Shown: in pieces, positions 62,619-64,000 of the stretch | How the letters are laid out: each line of letters begins with the position of its first letter | Position numbering within the stretch: the stretch's first letter is position 1 | Assembly: GCA_018057825.1 (NCBI GenBank) | Contig: JAGPCY010000013.1 | Span: forward strand, 1-64,000 | DNA length: 64,000 nt | Origin: Kofleriaceae bacterium | GTDB taxonomy: Bacteria > Myxococcota_A > Polyangia > Haliangiales > Haliangiaceae | Reading direction: 5' to 3' | The notes under the pieces: generated by a model | The model's database searches: none | Told to the model about the DNA's origin: nothing | Seen by the model: the letters and a program-made list of their open reading frames with translations, nothing else | Made by a program: the position numbers and the translations under genes

Positions 62619-64000
62619 CGCGCCTCCCGCCGCGGCGCGCGCGCCGCCACCGCCGGGGTGCCGTCGGGCACGACCAGGCGCTTGCGCACCAGGCCGACCG
62701 TCGACCGGTCGGTGCCGCGCACCACGGTGATCGACACCGACGAGCCGGCGGTGCCGCGCAGCCGGGCGACGATGTCGTCGAGGGCCGCGGTCGCGACGTC
62801 GGTGCCGTCGACCTCGGCGATCACGTCGCCGGGCGCGAGCTTGCCCTCGGCCGGGCTGCCCGGCAGGACGTTGGCGACGATCGCGCCCCGCGGCGCCGGG
62901 CCGAGCACCAGGCCGATGCCGTCGACCTGGGCGCCGGTGGCCCGCAGCTCGAGTTCGATCGGCTTGGCGTCGGCGTCGGCGACCGCGCCGGCCCAGGCGC
63001 TGCCGAAGCCGGTCTTCGTGACCGCGATCGCGATCGGCCCGGCGGCGACGTCGGCGATGGTCCAGCGGCCGCGAGCGTCGGTGAACGCGACCCGCGCTCC
63101 GATCGTCACCTGGGCGCCTGCCACCGGCTGGCCGCTGCTGCGGACCAGACCGCGCACGGCGACTGGCGCGGCCAGCGCGACGTCGATGGTGCGGCTCGCG
63201 CCCTCCTCGATGATCACGCGCGGCACGCGGGTCGCCCCGGCGCCGTCGGTGCTGATGGTCAGATCGTAGGTGCCGGGCTCGAGGTCGGGCAGGGTCACGG
63301 TACCGCTGCCGCCGCGGAACCGCCCCACCGCGGGCGCGCGGGGCGCCGCCTCGCCGGTCGGCAGGAAGCTCTCGACCGCGGCGGTGACCTCGCCCGCGCC
63401 GGCGACCTTCACCGTCAGGCTGCCGAAGCGGCGCAGGACGAAGGTCGGCTCGCCGGCCCAGCCGGTGAGCTGGCGCTCGAGCTGGCCGTCGGAGTGCTTG
63501 ATCTTGATCAGGTACGCCTGGTCGCCGGGGGCGGCGATCTCGAAGCTGCCGTCGGACCCCGAGGCGCCGTCGTAGACCGCGTGCGCGACCAGACGGACCT
63601 TGGCCCCGACCACCGGCGTGCCGTCGGAGGTCATGACCTTGCCGCGCAGCGCGACCGGCGGCGCGACGGTGATGACCAGGGCGTCGTGGCGCTCGCCCGA
63701 GCCGTACCAGGCGGCGGTCGCCGGCGACAGGGCGTCGCCCTTCTTGGCCTCGAGGCGGATCCAGCCCGCCGGCGACGTCCCGGCGAAGGTGCCGGCGGCG
63801 TCGGTCGAGAACGTGAACTTCTCCGTCGGGCCGCCGTTGGCGATGGTCGCGGCGACGAGGACCTTGGCGTCGGGCACGGCGGCGCCCTCGGCGTCGACCA
63901 CGCGGCCCGCGAGCGTGACGGGATCGCGGACCTGGAGCTGGAGCGTGAGGCTGCCGCCGGGCGCCAGCGCCGTGACCTCGGCGGCGCCCTGGGCGTGGCC
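62612..64000 (-). CDS. carboxypeptidase-regulatory-like repeat protein with C-terminal PDZ domain (partial)
   Basis: The reading frame is open to the window edge (463 codons seen), so the N-terminus is missing. Visible repeats start VTLAGRVVDAEGAAVPDAKVLV, VALRGKVMTSDGTPVVGAKVRLV and VAVRGLVRSSGQPVAGAQVTIG, the Ig-like carboxypeptidase-regulatory fold. A PDZ domain follows (ELRATGAQVDGIGLVLGP...GAIVANVLPGSPAEGKLAPGDVIAEVDGTDVATAALDDIVARLRGTAGSSVSITVVRG). It is probably exported. The 7-bp overlap with the glycosyltransferase gene implies coupled expression and a role in the same surface-polymer system. Confidence 0.85.
   Translation of the reverse strand, partial: GHAQGAAEVTALAPGGSLTLQLQVRDPVTLAGRVVDAEGAAVPDAKVLVAATIANGGPTEKFTFSTDAAGTFAGTSPAGWIRLEAKKGDALSPATAAWYGSGERHDALVITVAPPVALRGKVMTSDGTPVVGAKVRLVAHAVYDGASGSDGSFEIAAPGDQAYLIKIKHSDGQLERQLTGWAGEPTFVLRRFGSLTVKVAGAGEVTAAVESFLPTGEAAPRAPAVGRFRGGSGTVTLPDLEPGTYDLTISTDGAGATRVPRVIIEEGASRTIDVALAAPVAVRGLVRSSGQPVAGAQVTIGARVAFTDARGRWTIADVAAGPIAIAVTKTGFGSAWAGAVADADAKPIELELRATGAQVDGIGLVLGPAPRGAIVANVLPGSPAEGKLAPGDVIAEVDGTDVATAALDDIVARLRGTAGSSVSITVVRGTDRSTVGLVRKRLVVPDGTPAVAARAPRREARC

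Overview
The window is about 64 kb of very GC-rich DNA packed with bacterial genes. It looks like a chromosomal segment of a myxobacterium (Myxococcota, Polyangia-like). The basis is four PknB-type Ser/Thr kinases with proline- or Ala/Asp-rich linkers and PEGA or TPR tails, an FHA-domain sigma-54 activator, a MYXO-CTERM-like C-terminus, a TIGR04551-like outer-membrane protein and a large set of Cys-rich or Asp/Gly-rich lipoproteins. No rRNA, tRNA, CRISPR array or complete insertion sequence was found. The taxonomic call is inference from gene content.

Layout. 0.2-8.6 kb: surface proteins and two divergent kinases, one in an ATGA-coupled operon with a TPR/barrel protein and a Hydin-like-repeat surface protein. 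8.7-18 kb: CoA-transferase, CotH-like lipoprotein, GH19 chitinase, 2OG-Fe(II) oxygenase, SDR, an ECF sigma/anti-sigma operon, an outer-membrane protein and RadC. 18-28 kb: two more kinases, a PEGA/TPR protein, a Kelch-type lipoprotein and an FHA-sigma-54 activator divergent from a lipoprotein. 28-36 kb: phosphofructokinase, enoyl-CoA hydratase, a protein joining two DUF4157 domains to a Tgl-type transglutaminase and overlapping a lipoprotein gene, a scramblase-like protein and a GIDE-like membrane protein. 35.4-47 kb: a polyhydroxyalkanoate (PHA) locus. Its minus-strand operon (two paralogous lipoproteins, a lipoprotein alpha/beta hydrolase, an outer-membrane protein, a PhaE-like protein, an acyl-CoA ligase and a PhaC) runs divergently from phaR, a phasin, a second phaC and a PhaB/FabG-like reductase. 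47.7-58 kb: a HlyD-like protein, a methyltransferase, a thrombospondin-3 lipoprotein, YaeQ, an MGMT-like protein and an RND efflux operon. 58-64 kb: eutB-eutC-eutL, then a family-2 glycosyltransferase coupled to a PDZ protein that runs off the window.

Non-coding structure is unusually rich. Degenerate CCGANN hexanucleotide tracts follow gene 3' ends at five places. A 177-bp MITE-like element with 11-bp terminal inverted repeats and flanking TA dinucleotides overlaps the phaC2 stop codon. Between the reductase and the HlyD-like gene is a structured array of five 72-bp units and two intercalated ~72-bp units. Its hairpins are perfect, one stem shows compensatory base changes between copies, and another has a GNRA-type GTGA loop.

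The strongest candidates for something undescribed are the DUF4157x2-transglutaminase with its overlapping lipoprotein (possible effector/immunity pair), the covarying hairpin array, and the PHA locus fused to an envelope module.
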